Below are positions 1 through 11,589 of a stretch of 64,000 bases of DNA, one piece after another. How positions within the stretch are numbered: the first letter of the stretch is position 1; the number at the start of each line of letters is the position of its first letter. A program made the translations under genes and the position numbers. Source of the DNA: Phoma sp. XZ068 (lineage: Eukaryota > Ascomycota > Dothideomycetes > Pleosporales > Didymellaceae); the NCBI GenBank assembly GCA_004835665.1, contig RBKR01000015.1, positions 744,001-808,000 of the forward strand. Reading direction: 5' to 3'. Under the pieces are notes generated by a model that saw only the letters and a list, made by a program, of their open reading frames with translations, did not search any database and was not told where the DNA came from.

Positions 1-2258
1 TACCGTATTAAACCCCTTGCGGAGCACTGCCACGATCAGCGCTATGTTCATGCTAAGATAAGTTATAGTGGATCAATACGTGTGGAGCAAGTCCAATGGC
101 GCCAGACAGCAAGTTGTTTATGCTTTAAGTGTTCTCGTTGGTTAGCTCTGGATCCTACTGGGAAAACCTACTACTCGTTTGGCTCACTAATAGTCTCCAA
201 TAACCGTAACTCGCTTTCGGGCCAGTTTTTCACTCCGGTCTCTTCAATCGGTCGTTTCGGTCAACTAGTGGGTTAGTATAGCAATTATCAAATCTCGATT
301 CAGGCCCTTTCGTGCGCCCTGTCGCTCAATATGGGCGTATCCGAAGTACTCCACCCACCGTCGTTACGTAAGTGCAAGCAGTGATTGTTAAGCTTGGATA
401 TTGTAAGAATCTGTATTTTCTTCTAACCAGAGCAGATATAGTTACCAATCAAGATATATGTCGTACTGCACTAGATTCATTCTGTCATTAGCATCTACCA
501 GCATTCTAGATACGTCCCGTGTTATAGAGCTATAGTGCAAGGGATTAGCCTTATTTATATAGTACTGGAGGAACTTCTTAGTTTTAGATTTAATTTCAGC
601 CCAGAGCCTGCTGATACCTAAGTCTAAACCCTTTAAGCTACAAGACTCAGCAGCAGAACTACGGATGTCTTTAAGGGGTTTGCGAAGGATTTCAACTTTC
701 TTCATACTGTTCCCAAAGGTAGATTGATTTTAGGATTCACTAAGGATGTTTAACCAATTCTGCTGATTGTAAATTACGCGTAGCTTGAAGCCTCTAGTTG
801 CGTCACTACTTTTTGATGATTATTGCGTATGCATGCAAGCTAGAGCAGGTATGTGGCTTGTTTAGATAGAGCGCAAAGATGCAATCGAATTCGGCTGTAA
901 TTAGATAAGGATATATGCTTGTAGCGATGCTGATTCTAGAGTTTTTTGAGCTCTAGCTTCTAGACATAGAGAACAGGGTTGTACAGTGTTCGACAGTGTT
1001 CTTAACGTTGTTTGAATGTTCAAAAACAAGATAGGTCTGACGCAAGCAATCCAAATGTGTCCACTGCAGAACCTTGCCACAAGAAGATACTCATATCTAT
1101 GCTCGTTCTCTTGATTTCCTCTAAAACCGACCAGGTTGGAGTGCGGATGTGGCTCTTCCCAAGCACCAAAGGACACCTCCCTCCAGCGATGGGACAGGAT
1201 GGCGTAGCTCGGTCCATTGCTACAGAACGCTTCGAGCTTGAATTTGCGCGTGTTGAGAAATCACATTCGTCGAGACTGCGTTGGTGGATTGCATAATTTG
1301 TAAATAATGGCAGTGCAAAGTGATTAGGTTGAGTATCGGTGTACTGAGGCCTAACTAATTTTTACCGGTACTTAAACGCGTATCAAGCCTATAACTTTAC
1401 ATCTAGCTACTACGCCACGCCCTGATGTACAACGTACCGCTGCGCCACCCACAGGTGTGCGAGGGACAACGTACGACTATGCGATCCAGCTTATCAGATA
1501 TGCTTCTGCGATGTGCACCCTTATGTGCGTGCGCCACCCTTGGCTGCGCCTTCCAGATCAGCTACCGACCCTCGATATACGATATCAAATATATGCGAAG
1601 GAGTACTATATAGCGCACCTAAAAGGAAGTACTCTCACCGTGTTGATTAGAACAAACGCTAACACGATAGTGTTGGTTAAACTGATGAGTACCTAGGTAG
1701 GATTCTACGCACGACTACCTACTGAAACAGTCAGATAAATCATTCAAGGAGATTTTCCATGCATGCAGCTGCCACTTTAAGACATCTGTCGCTCACGGAA
1801 TGGATCCTGGCCCGAGGGCACAGCAGCGACAGCATAAGCTTGGCATCTCGTGAATCATCAATCATAGAGATTCTCGGTATGTGATTGGCGAAACGTCAAT
1901 GCTACAAGTGCTCATAAGCCCCACCACTATGATAAGTGGGGAAGTCTTGCGGTCAATCAGTCCTGAGGTTGTGGGTCCGGGGATGATTGCGGGGTCAACT
2001 GGAGGCGACCAGCACGTAAGCTAGAGCTAACTAGAAACACGTCAAGCTCAAGAGTGTCAAGAAGCCACATCTAACAAGGTATGGCGTTAGTCCTTGAGAA
2101 TGAGGTAGTCAGCATGTTTCCCACGCAGACTCAAGTTTTCCTGACTACTTAAACGCCCTCAAAAGCACCACCTGCCATCTGATTCCACAACTAACAGCGT
2201 CCCCAAACCCAAAGGTCGTAGTACCTCACTTGAGTACCATTTCCTGTCATCTCTCACG
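1..2258. other. Gene-poor 5' flank
   Basis: No supported gene. Open frames are short (under 95 codons), lack recognisable domains, and several overlap on opposite strands. A minus-strand frame at 442-705 (87 codons, Lys/Ser-rich, containing LWAEIKSKTKKF) could be a remnant of a mobile-element protein, but I do not recognise it. The last 200 bases are the probable promoter of the monooxygenase gene. Confidence 0.6.
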
Positions 2259-4321
2259 ATGGGCGATAACAGTTCTCGGCCCGAAGCCTTCGCCATCAAG
2301 GATGAGCCTGTTGAGAATCAGCGCCCGATGAGGGTGATTGTAATTGGTGCAGGCTTCTCCGGCATCTACACCACGATCAGACTCTCCCAGCGGCTCCGAA
2401 ATGTTTCCATCCAGGTATATGAGCAAAATGAGGAAGTCTCTGGCGTTTGGTGGGTCCAGCAGCATCTCATTGCGGGTTTGACGCAATGTTGACTCTACTT
2501 TCTAGGTGGATGAACAGATATCCTGGTCTGGCTTGCGACATCCCCTGTATGTAGCTTCAGAGCTGAGTAGCAAAATAAGGAGGTCTACTGACATAAATCC
2601 GTCCACAGCCTACTCTTACCAGTTCTCCTTCGCTCCTAGCCCGTACTGGTCTTCACTGTACGCGCCCGGGCCTGAGATCCGGAGGTACATGCAGGATGTC
2701 GCAGAGAGATATGGAGCAATGCGCTTCATCAAAGTGTCTCACGCTGTCCAGTCTTGTACGTGGGACGAGACTTGGCGAAAGTGGTTCGTACTACCCAACT
2801 TGCATCGAGATGATGGTCCGGCATTACAGAACGTAGAATACTGACATTTTTTCCGTGAAGGAATGTTAAAGTTAAGAACCTCAATACAGGCGAAATCATA
2901 GAGGACACGGCCAATGTTGTTCTATCTGCCAAGGGTGGCCTCAACCAAATCATGTGGCCCAAGATCAAAAACCTGGAGACTTACGAGGGAAAACTCATCC
3001 ACTCGGGCGCATGGGATGACACGTACGTCCGAACCCATTGACCACTGAATCAGCCAATACTCACTGTAACAGCGTGAATCTAATAAATAAACGGATCGGC
3101 GTCATTGGCAACGGGTCCAGCGCGATTCAGATTGTCCCGGCGATTCAAAAAATGGAAGGCACCAAAGTCTGGAACTTCGCACGAAGTCCAACTTGGGTGT
3201 CAACCTCCTTTGGGGATACTGCTATGATCCAGCTCGGGCTGGACCCCCGCGAGACCAACTGTAAGCACTTCCAAGCTCTGACCAGGCTGTTTTGTGTGTC
3301 CATTTCGACATTAGCTGACCTTGGCTTGTCGCCAGTTTCCCGTCGCCAACAGGAATACATGGCAAGACATCCTGATCACTTCTACAAGATGCGTAAAACT
3401 CTAGAGAACGAGGCGAACAACAAGTACCTCTTCTCGCTTAAGGACTCGCAAAGTCAAGAGATCGCACTTGCCAAATTCCAGGATCATATGAGACAGCGCC
3501 TGGCAGGCCGCCCCGACTTGTTCGAAGCGATCATCCCCACCTTTGCGCCAGGCTGCCGTCGCCTCACTCCTGGTCCCGGATACCTCGAGTCACTCCAGCA
3601 GGACAACGTGACATTCTGTAAAGAGGCCATACAAGAATTCAACAGTACAGGCCTTAAAGTCGAGGCTGGGGAGCAGATTGATCTCGATGTTGTCATCTGT
3701 GCCACTGGCTACGATGTTCAAGCCCCTCCCACCTTCACGGTGAAGGGGCGCAATGGCATAACACTCGAGGAAAGGTGGAAGCCTCTGCCTGAGTCCTACC
3801 TGGCAGTTACAGTGGATCAATTTCCTAACTTTTTCATGATCGGTGGGCCAAACTCAAACGTTGGGTCTGGCAGTCTCCTTAGCGTGTTTGAAGCACAAGG
3901 AGACTACGCCGTCAAGATTATTAGAAAGCTACAGAAAGAAAGCTACGAGACGTTTGAAGTACGGAAGGAACGCGTAGCCGATTTCAGCAATTACATTGAC
4001 GAATACTTCAAGCTGACCGTCTATACGGATGAGTGTTCGTCGTGGTATCGCGCGCACAGAAATAGCGACAGGATCATTGCCCTTTGGCCTGGTTCCTCGT
4101 TGCATTGCCTTGAGGCCCTGAGGTCACCGCGCTGGGAAGACTACATTTGGGAGTCTGCGGAGCCTTCGGGCAATCTGCTGCGTTGGTTGGGCAACGGTAA
4201 TACTTTGGTTCTAAGCAAGGGCGACTCGTCGTGGTTCTTAGAGGAGAGGTACTTGGACGTGCCGAAGGAAGAGAAGCCTGAGGAAACCGAGACTTATCAG
4301 CAGCGTCCGTTCTCGCATTAG
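2259..4321 (+). CDS. FAD-dependent Baeyer-Villiger-type monooxygenase, six exons
   Basis: Predicted join(2259..2449,2506..2546,2609..2780,2861..3022,3073..3260,3336..4321), 579 aa. An N-terminal FAD Rossmann motif (VIGAGFSG) is followed by GVWWMNRYPG and ACDIPS. A Baeyer-Villiger-like fingerprint (YEGKLIHSGAWDD, form YxGxxxHxxxWD) comes next, then a second, NADPH-type Rossmann motif (GVIGNGSSA). Late motifs are VICATGYD and the C-terminal ALWPGSSLHCLEALRSPRWEDY block typical of fungal flavin monooxygenases. Family role: insert oxygen next to a ketone, making an ester or lactone. The donor of intron 3 (2781) is the least certain border. The gene opens a cluster containing a carboxylesterase (20163-22262), the usual partner that hydrolyses such an ester. 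Substrate is not determinable from sequence; an aryl ketone is an inference. Confidence 0.88.
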
Positions 4322-4985
4322 ATATGTTTCAGATCAAGATTCAGATTCATTCATATCTGCAGAAGTTAAATCTACTCGTGTCATTATGTGACTGCAATAC
4401 GAAGGCGCTCGTTTGTTTCTTCTTCAGTTAAACAGTGACACTAACATGTAATAGCAGGCCATTCGACAGCTTCACGGGACACATGGGAAACAGTTCACGA
4501 CCTTCGCTGGAGTGCGACAATGCGCAGAGAACTCTACCGATGGTAAAGTGGCGGGATGACTAGATTGGCCGTGAGACAATTGCTGGAAGTGGGGCCCTGT
4601 ACCATGCAAGTCGGTCCAAAAACACCGGAATGGAAACCTCTCCCGCGCCCCCAGCTGTCACACCCTCAAACAAGCTTCCCCCGCTTCCCCACACTATCTG
4701 GGGTAATAGTGAGGGGGTGGGGCTATAGTGAGCCGACATGGCGAGCTGAACTCGCAACCTCCTAGAGCATGAGCTACTCATAGGTTACGCAAACGCTAAC
4801 GCTTACATTAGAACTGAGAGCTGGGAACCTAGGAATTCGGCCGTATCAGCACCGACGCGACAGTGGTGATAAAGTCTCAGCATTTCTCGCATTTCTCGAG
4901 AAACAAGGACGACCTGGACCCAATAATTGGCCATTGTAACATATCACCTTTTTTTAGTGTTGATATAGACACACAATCCATTTCA
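4322..4985. promoter_or_regulatory. Intergenic region upstream of the MFS gene with clustered CreA-type sites
   Basis: No gene. SYGGRG hexamers, the consensus bound by the fungal carbon-repression regulator CreA/Cre1, occur at 4687-4692 (reverse), 4698-4703 and 4717-4722, three within 36 bp. Such spacing is what one expects at a catabolic gene under glucose repression, but the motif is short and this is inference. Minus strand 4725-4790 shows a weak tRNA-like arrangement (see findings). Confidence 0.4.
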
Positions 4986-6977
4986 ATGGCCAAGGACATT
5001 GAACACCCACAGCACGTAGGCGACGATTTTCATGCGCTCGTCGCGTTTGAGGATGATCCTCATCGCGCGGCACTCGAGGACAACCCTGAGCACGTTGCCG
5101 TTACTTTCAGGTCTTGGATTGCAATCCTTGTAAGCATGCCTCATGATACATTAGATCTAACGACTGGGTAGCGATGACTGACATCTGGCAGTGCATGGCT
5201 ATTTCATTTGGCCCTGCTGTCGCTCTCGGCTTCACCTGCATTGCCTCCATCGTTGTCCCGGTTACCAATGACCTTGGAGCAGATGTCGATCTTGCCTGGG
5301 TTGTCGGCGCTTGGTCTCTGGCGTCAGCATGCTCCTTCTCACTCGCTGGGCCTCTCAGCGATATCCTCGGCCGCAGGGAACTCATCCTCGGAGGCCAGTT
5401 CATCGTTATGATCGGCTGCATCGTGTCAGGAGTCGGGAAGAACGTGGCAACCCTGGTTGCGGGCGAAACCCTTGTTGGCTTAGGCACCGGCTTCGTTTTC
5501 GTCTCGTACGCCGGCGTTCCGGAGATGCTACCAAACAAGTGGCGTGCATTGGGCGTAGGAATTCTCGAGGGCGGCATCATGGTTCCTTGGTATGTTCAGG
5601 CGCAAACCCCCTTCAAGCACGTAGTCACTGCGGTGCTCCTTGACATTAAATCTGTTCAGTGCATATGGACTTAATAAGGGCTAACATGTGTTCCAACTTG
5701 GTAGGGCAATGGCCGGAGCTCTCTTTGCAGCTTTAATGTTAACGAAGGCGTCGTGGCGCTGGCTCTATTATATTGGCGCTATTGTTGAGGCTCTCGCCTT
5801 TATCGGAACAGCTGTCTTCTACTGGCCAACATCTAGACCCCGTGGTGACTTCGACAAGTCACGATGGCAGCAACTCCAGGAAGTCGATTGGGTTGGCCTC
5901 AGCATGTTCACTCTCGGCCTGGCAACCGCACTTGTTGGTCTGACCTGGGGCGGCAAGCCGGATCACCCCTGGGACAGCGCTGGTGCCCTTGCTCCAATTT
6001 TCATCGGATTAGCCGTTGTGGGCCTTGGCTTCGTCTATGACTTCAAGGTCGCAACGTCTCCACTCTTCCCCTCGAAGCTGTTCAAGATGTGGCGCGGCTT
6101 CGTCGTGCTGCTTATCGGACTATTCATCTCGGGCATGAACTTCCATGCTATGTCTGCTCTCTTGCCACAAGGATCTCTCTTCATGTTCACTACCAACAAT
6201 ATTGAGGTTGGCCTGCTCTCACTCCCAATGAATATCGTTACCTTGGTTGTGGGTTCCTTCATTCCCATCCTCGCGCATAAAATAGGACATATCAAATGGC
6301 TCTACGTGGTCGGCATGGCCCTGCAAGCCATTTTTCTCGGCGCCAGTGCCAGCGCCGTCAACCCCAACAAAAAGTGGGCGTGGGCTTTTGTTCCTGCCTT
6401 TGGTGTCCCCATGTTTACCATGGTTACCATTCTAGGCTACGCCATCGCTAGTCTGCACGTTCCACACTCACAACTTGGCGTGGCTATGGGACTGCTAGGC
6501 ACATTTCGCTCGGCTGGTGGTGCCGTTGGAAACGCCATCTTCAACACCGTTTTCCAGGACAGATTCCGCGAGTACGCCGCGGAGGAGATCCCAAAAGCAG
6601 CTCTGGCCAGTGGACTGAACCCTGCTGATCTTGGAGCCATTATCCCAGGAGCCATCGCCCACAATCTCGGCATTCCGCATTCCCTTGATGGCATCCAAGG
6701 CATGACCCCTGCAATTGAGGCGACCCTCCGCGCGGCAGTGCGTCTTGCATATGGCCGTGCGTTCCAAATCGTTTTCTATGTCACGATTCCATTCAGCGTA
6801 GTCGCTCTAATCTGCTCATTTTGGGTTGAAGATCCTGTACCTTACATGACGAACCACGTCCAGTCGGCTATGAATCACAACGTCGACGAGAAGCTTCATG
6901 CGAAGGATATCTTCACCGAAGAAAGGATTGAAGATATAAACATAGAGGCTACCCGTGAGCCCAAGACTATTGGTTGA
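4986..6977 (+). CDS. MFS transporter, TRI12/DHA14-like, three exons
   Basis: Predicted join(4986..5129,5192..5589,5705..6977), 604 aa. The start is the ATG giving MAKDIEHPQH; an upstream in-frame ATG at 4863 has no family support. After a ~45-residue acidic N-terminus come about 14 hydrophobic segments, starting near SWIAILCMAISFGPAVALGF. The MFS signature region GPLSDILGRRELILGG follows, then the PEMLPNKWRALG loop. Length and pattern match the fungal trichothecene efflux pump (TRI12) and siderophore-type 14-TM families. Expected location: plasma membrane. In this cluster it could import the aromatic substrate or export an intermediate; the sequence does not say which. It lies between the monooxygenase and a convergent cycloisomerase gene. 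Confidence 0.88.
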
Positions 6978-7439
6978 TCGACTTAGATGTTGGGTTGGCC
7001 GTTCGGGCAAGATCATTATGGGCGAAAACATGACTGGTCTGTTGTAGATTGAAGCCCAGATGGAGTTTGACATTTTAGGTCAATAAGTCGAGTAGCAGTA
7101 TGACTGTTAAATTCAGCTTTTTCTACACACCGATAGTTCTCAGAGCCACTCTTCAAGACGTTCAATCTGATTCTACCAACTCAAGCTCTTTCTCTATGAT
7201 ACTGACGGTTCGTCTCGTGAGACAGAATTCCAACGCGTAAGCGTCATATGGATCGATTCGTTTGGCTGATGTAAACTTGTTCGAAACGAGGCTGAGCTCA
7301 TGTACTTATGTAACAGTAATATACACCCCTCGCAATCACTACATGCAACTAATCACGGGATACAGGTCGACCATAGATGAAACTGAAACCATGGAGGTAC
7401 ATTGTGTATTGAAAATACGAATTTCTACCAGTGGGGCTA
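6978..7439. other. Convergent intergenic spacer
   Basis: 3' regions of the MFS gene (+) and the cycloisomerase gene (-). I see no further gene. Confidence 0.6.
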
Positions 7440-8974
7440 CTATCTGGCCTCATCAATCAATGCCAGTACCGAGTCTACCATCTGGGTACTTGCACCCAAA
7501 TAATTTCTTGGATCGCACAGCTCCTGCAACTTGCTTTCGCCAAGCAGGGATACCAGGTTGCTGTCTCTCACAAGAACTTGGTGCAGCGTCTGTTTCGTTT
7601 CTATGGCGACTTTGCAGGCTTCATAGATCCTGTCGTGGCTCTGTTGGCGACCGAGATGCGGGGCGAGACCCATCATGACAGCTTCGGCAACAATGAGGCC
7701 TCCTGTAGAGTCCAGATTTTGCATCATACGCTCACGGTCTACGTTGAGCCCCGAAAGAACAAACTCGGCTTGGTGCAAGGAACCGACGGCAATGACGAAG
7801 CTCTCCGGGACGGCCATCCATTCCAGGTGCCATGGCCCGGAAGCCCGTTCAAAGTCAGCCACCATAGCATCAAGGCCGAGGCCGGCCTTGGCCCGAAGAG
7901 CTTTTGATGCAGCCAGGATGAGTTCGCTCGAGATGGGGTTTCTCTTCTGCGGCATGGTAGACGAGGCCCCTCTGTGCGGCACGAATGGTTCCGCTACTTC
8001 GCCAACCTCGTTGGACGACATGATGATCAAGTCCAAGGCAACTTTTCCCAGCGAGCCTCCGATGAGGGCGAGGGTGTTGATAATTTCAGCGACCCCATCC
8101 CTTGCGACGTGCCAGGTCATAGAGGGATCATTGAGGCCGATCTCAGCGGCCAGCTGCTTTCGGACCAAAATTCCGTCACTGCCGTTTCCGAGAGAGGCAA
8201 GGGTGCCAGCGGCGCCGCCGTATTGGACAAGCAAGCAACGAGGACGTAATTGATGCAATCTTTCTCTATGTCTGAGGAATCCGCTGAGCCAGGAGGCGCA
8301 CTTGTACCCGAAGGTGATAGGGAGTGCATGCTGAAGATGAGTACGGCCAGCCATGGGAGCATCGCGGTGCTCTTTAGCAAGTGAAGTAAGTGCGCGGATG
8401 ACCCCGTTCAATTTTCCTTCAACCAAGTCTAGTCCTGCCTTCATTTGGAGCATGGATGCCGTGTCCATGATGTCCTGTGTGGTTGCACCCCAGTGGAGGT
8501 ATTTTCCGGCTTCACCGCACTGCTCTGAAAGTTGTCGCACCAACGGCAAGATGGGATATCCAACAATTTCAGTCTCATCGGCCAGTTTCTTGATGTCGAG
8601 GGAGGATGCATCTGCTTTGGCTGTGATTGCTGTGGCCGCATCGTTCGGAATAACATTGCATTGCGCTTGCGCCCTAGCCAGAGCAGTTTCGACAGTGACG
8701 CAGTGTCTGATGTAACTATCGTCGCTGAATATCTATAGGTTTTCAGAATTGTGGTTAGTTGGATTGGGCTTCTGTTTTTACTCTGCGCAAGAGTCAGACC
8801 AAATAGAAGTGCCAGTACCTTCCTGACTTCACCCGTACCGAACATGTTTCGGTATAGGACCGAGTCTATGGCGCTCGTACTGCCAATAAAGCGTCTCGAC
8901 ATTGCAGATGCGGTGTGTGACATTTGTGCACTAGGCAGTGCCACGCGTCGGCCAAGAACTCGAAGAGCGGTCAT
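7440..8974 (-). CDS. 3-carboxy-cis,cis-muconate cycloisomerase-like (fumarase/aspartase superfamily), two exons
   Basis: Predicted complement(join(7440..8732,8819..8974)), 482 aa, single 86-nt intron, both sides phase 0. Superfamily hallmarks: HWGATTQDIMDT, GRTHLQHALP (base-region His near residue 184) and the catalytic loop signature GASSTMPQKRNP (about residues 307-318). An ADSL_C-like C-terminal domain ends the protein. Best family fit is the bacterial PcaB-type enzyme that lactonises 3-carboxymuconate, or adenylosuccinate lyase-like relatives. Classical fungal carboxymuconate lactonising enzymes are beta-propellers, so this is the prokaryote-type fold. A basic N-terminus (MTALRVLGRRVALPSAQ) could be a mitochondrial presequence; a start at the internal Met (MSHTASAMSRR) is also possible. 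Divergent from the dioxygenase gene, sharing a 685-bp promoter. Confidence 0.85.
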
Positions 8975-9659
8975 TGTAAATATTGACGGGGAGACACAGT
9001 GTGAGGTGTGTGTGAAGGGTACGAACAGTTGCCAAAATATGCAACCCTGGTCATCTGGCCATAGCACAGATCGTGTCGAAGTAATGACCTTGCTATTCTG
9101 AATTACTCAGAACATGAAACGTTGGCCAGCCCACAGCCAGTTCCAACGTGAAAGACCGTGGGGCATCTACCGCGTAGTCCCGGGGTGGGGCATAACGAAG
9201 TACCGCGCCCCCCGCATTTTCCCCACATGCCTCTCCGCAAAGGTCCTTTTCCCTAACCATCGAGATATGCACCGAGTAAGTGTGATGAATGTGTCCCAGA
9301 GAGTGGAAGGAAATAAGTTCGCCAACCAGAACTCATTGTCGATAGCCCCACTCGGCCAGTGCCCTGGTCCACATGATTGACCCATAAAGTCGGCAAATGA
9401 GATTTGCAACATGTCAATGGTGCGGGTGTTAGCAAATTACGCATCTGTGTCATTGTTTCTCCACACAAGACCCAAGCATATAGGAAGACCAAACTATCTC
9501 TTAACTGTGCAAGTTCTACTTTGACCGCCTCGTGAGACCCCAACAGCCTGACGATGTAAGCCACATACTTAGAAACCTTATACGAAGAAAGGAAAGAGCC
9601 CCTGAAGCTAATTGTAAATACAGTAATCTAACAAGGGAATACCAAAACTCGTAAGCTCA
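8975..9659. promoter_or_regulatory. Divergent promoter between cycloisomerase and dioxygenase genes
   Basis: No gene. CreA-type SYGGRG hexamers are packed at 9158-9163, 9180-9185, 9185-9190 and, on the reverse strand, 9208-9213 and 9221-9226. Five copies within 70 bp in a shared promoter of two catabolic genes suggest coordinated carbon repression. The base composition is locally G/C-rich, so some copies may be coincidental. Confidence 0.45.
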
Positions 9660-11505
9660 ATGACCATCGACGACGCTGGCCCGGCGTATATGAGCAGCAC
9701 ATCTCGCGAAGATGAAGCCCGTCAGCAGACGCTAGAGAAGCATGCTCTTGCCACCGTTGAACCAAACCTTCAAGAACGCGTCCCAGCCACGGACCCGCAG
9801 AAGGTGTTCCACTATACAGACCTTCAACGAACCAAGCCAACTAGAGCCAATGACCCGTACGAGTATCTCGTTGGCTTCTGCAATCATCATCAGTCCGAAG
9901 TCATCCCGGGGGCTCTCCCCGTAGCCCAAAACAACCCGCAGGACCGTGGTTTCGGGCTGTATATAGAAGGCCTAACATACTCTTTCTTTGCAGCGCCGAG
10001 GCATAGCAACAAGAACACATACATGTATCGTGCGCGACCGTCCGCAGCCCATCGTGGCTACAGATCGGTCAACAGCAAATCTAACATTGAGAATTGCTTC
10101 CTGTCGCTGAACCCAAAAGTCAGAACACTCCCAGCCCAGGCCGAGTGGTCGCCCTTCCCTCTTCCGGCCGCTGGCGCCGAGATAGATTTCACCGACGGAC
10201 TACAGACACTAGGTGGAAGCGGCGACCCCAATCTGCGCGAGGGCGTAGCACTCTACATCTACGCCTTCAATAAGAATATGGACGGCAAGGCGTACTGCAA
10301 CACAGATGGCGACTTTCTCATCGTGGCTCAGTTGGGCAATCTGGACATCCAGACGGAGATGGGCAGACTGTTCCTCCAGCCCGGCGAGATCTGCGTCGTT
10401 CAGCGCGGTATCCGGTTCCGTGTCGATCTGGGCCCAGATGTCCCTGTTGCTCGTGGCTATATCATTGAGGTCTGGGGCTCGACGTGGGAACTGCCCGAAC
10501 TAGGCCCCATTGGCGGTCACGGATTGGCCAACCCGCGCGACTTTCTCTTCCCCAAGGCATACATAGACGAGCAGCTTCACCGCGGCTTTACCATTGTCGT
10601 CAAGAACAACGGACAACATATGGCTATTGATCAGGACCACAGCCCGTTCGATGTCGTGGCATGGCATGGGAATGCTGTTCCGTACAAGGTGAGACGAATG
10701 CACTCGAGTAGAGAGAGAGTGTGTGTGTGACTTGGAGAACGCCTCGCTGACTAGATCTGCAGTACGATTTGACCAAGTTCGTGTCGCAGAACGCCACATC
10801 TGTCGACCACACCGACCCGTGCATCAACACTGTTCTGACTGCCCGGTCGCGGGATCCCAATACGTCGCTCGTCGACTTTCTTTGGTTCGGTCCTCGCTGG
10901 GACGTTGCGTCTAATAGTTTCCGCCCTCCCTATTTCCACCGAAACGCCGCTTCCGAGTTCCTCGCATGCCTGTACGGCAAAGGCCTGGGTCGTTCGGACG
11001 ATTTTAGGCCCGGTGGTGGCAGCTACGAAGGGGGAAATACACCCCACGGAGGGTTTGACGATAGTTATATTATAAACTCGAAAAAGCCGACCGTTAACCA
11101 ACCGCGGCGCATCTTGGAGGGTACGTCATCACCCTCTCCCTACCTCTCTGCTCAAGCCTTGCGATTGGCCCAGGTTCGTCGGTGCTAATTACTATCCCGC
11201 AGAGCAAATGACCATCATGATCGAAACCAGCAGGACGCTACTATTTACTGAATATGCGCGCGAATCCTGCGGCGTGTTCCAGGCGCAAGGCACGGATCCT
11301 GCAGTGTGGGACAGGCTACCAGTAAGTGAAGCTATATCAAGTCGGATTGACCGCCGTTCGACTAACATGTCTTTTCTACCTACAGGATAACTTCTCTGCC
11401 AACCCCAGGGTGAGGGAGATGCTGAAGCGAGTCAAGGAAGATGAGGCTGCGGAACGTGCTCGAATTGATTATTACCACAATGTGGATCTTTGGGACAGAA
11501 CCTAG
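9660..11505 (+). CDS. Homogentisate 1,2-dioxygenase family protein, extended paralogue, four exons
   Basis: Predicted join(9660..10688,10763..11120,11203..11321,11386..11505), 541 aa; human HGD is about 445 aa. Fe(II) ligands are all present with the family spacing: His402 (PPYFHRN), Glu408 (SEF) and His438 (TPHG), i.e. +6 and +30 as in human His335/Glu341/His371. The PFDVVAWHGN motif holds the second-sphere His. About 64 residues precede the core, which starts at DPYEYLVGF, and the C-terminal segment is also long. A second Met (MSSTSRED, 9690) is an alternative start. Family role: extradiol-type cleavage of homogentisate. No maleylacetoacetate isomerase or fumarylacetoacetase is present here, while a maleylacetate reductase is. 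The real substrate may therefore be another 1,4-dihydroxy aromatic (inference). Confidence 0.88.
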
Positions 11506-11589
11506 GAGGGAGAAGCCTAGAATCTATTATGATTGCACTTCTGGTATGAGAGTAGCGTAGTAGTATGAATGCAAAATAAGTTTGGGTCT

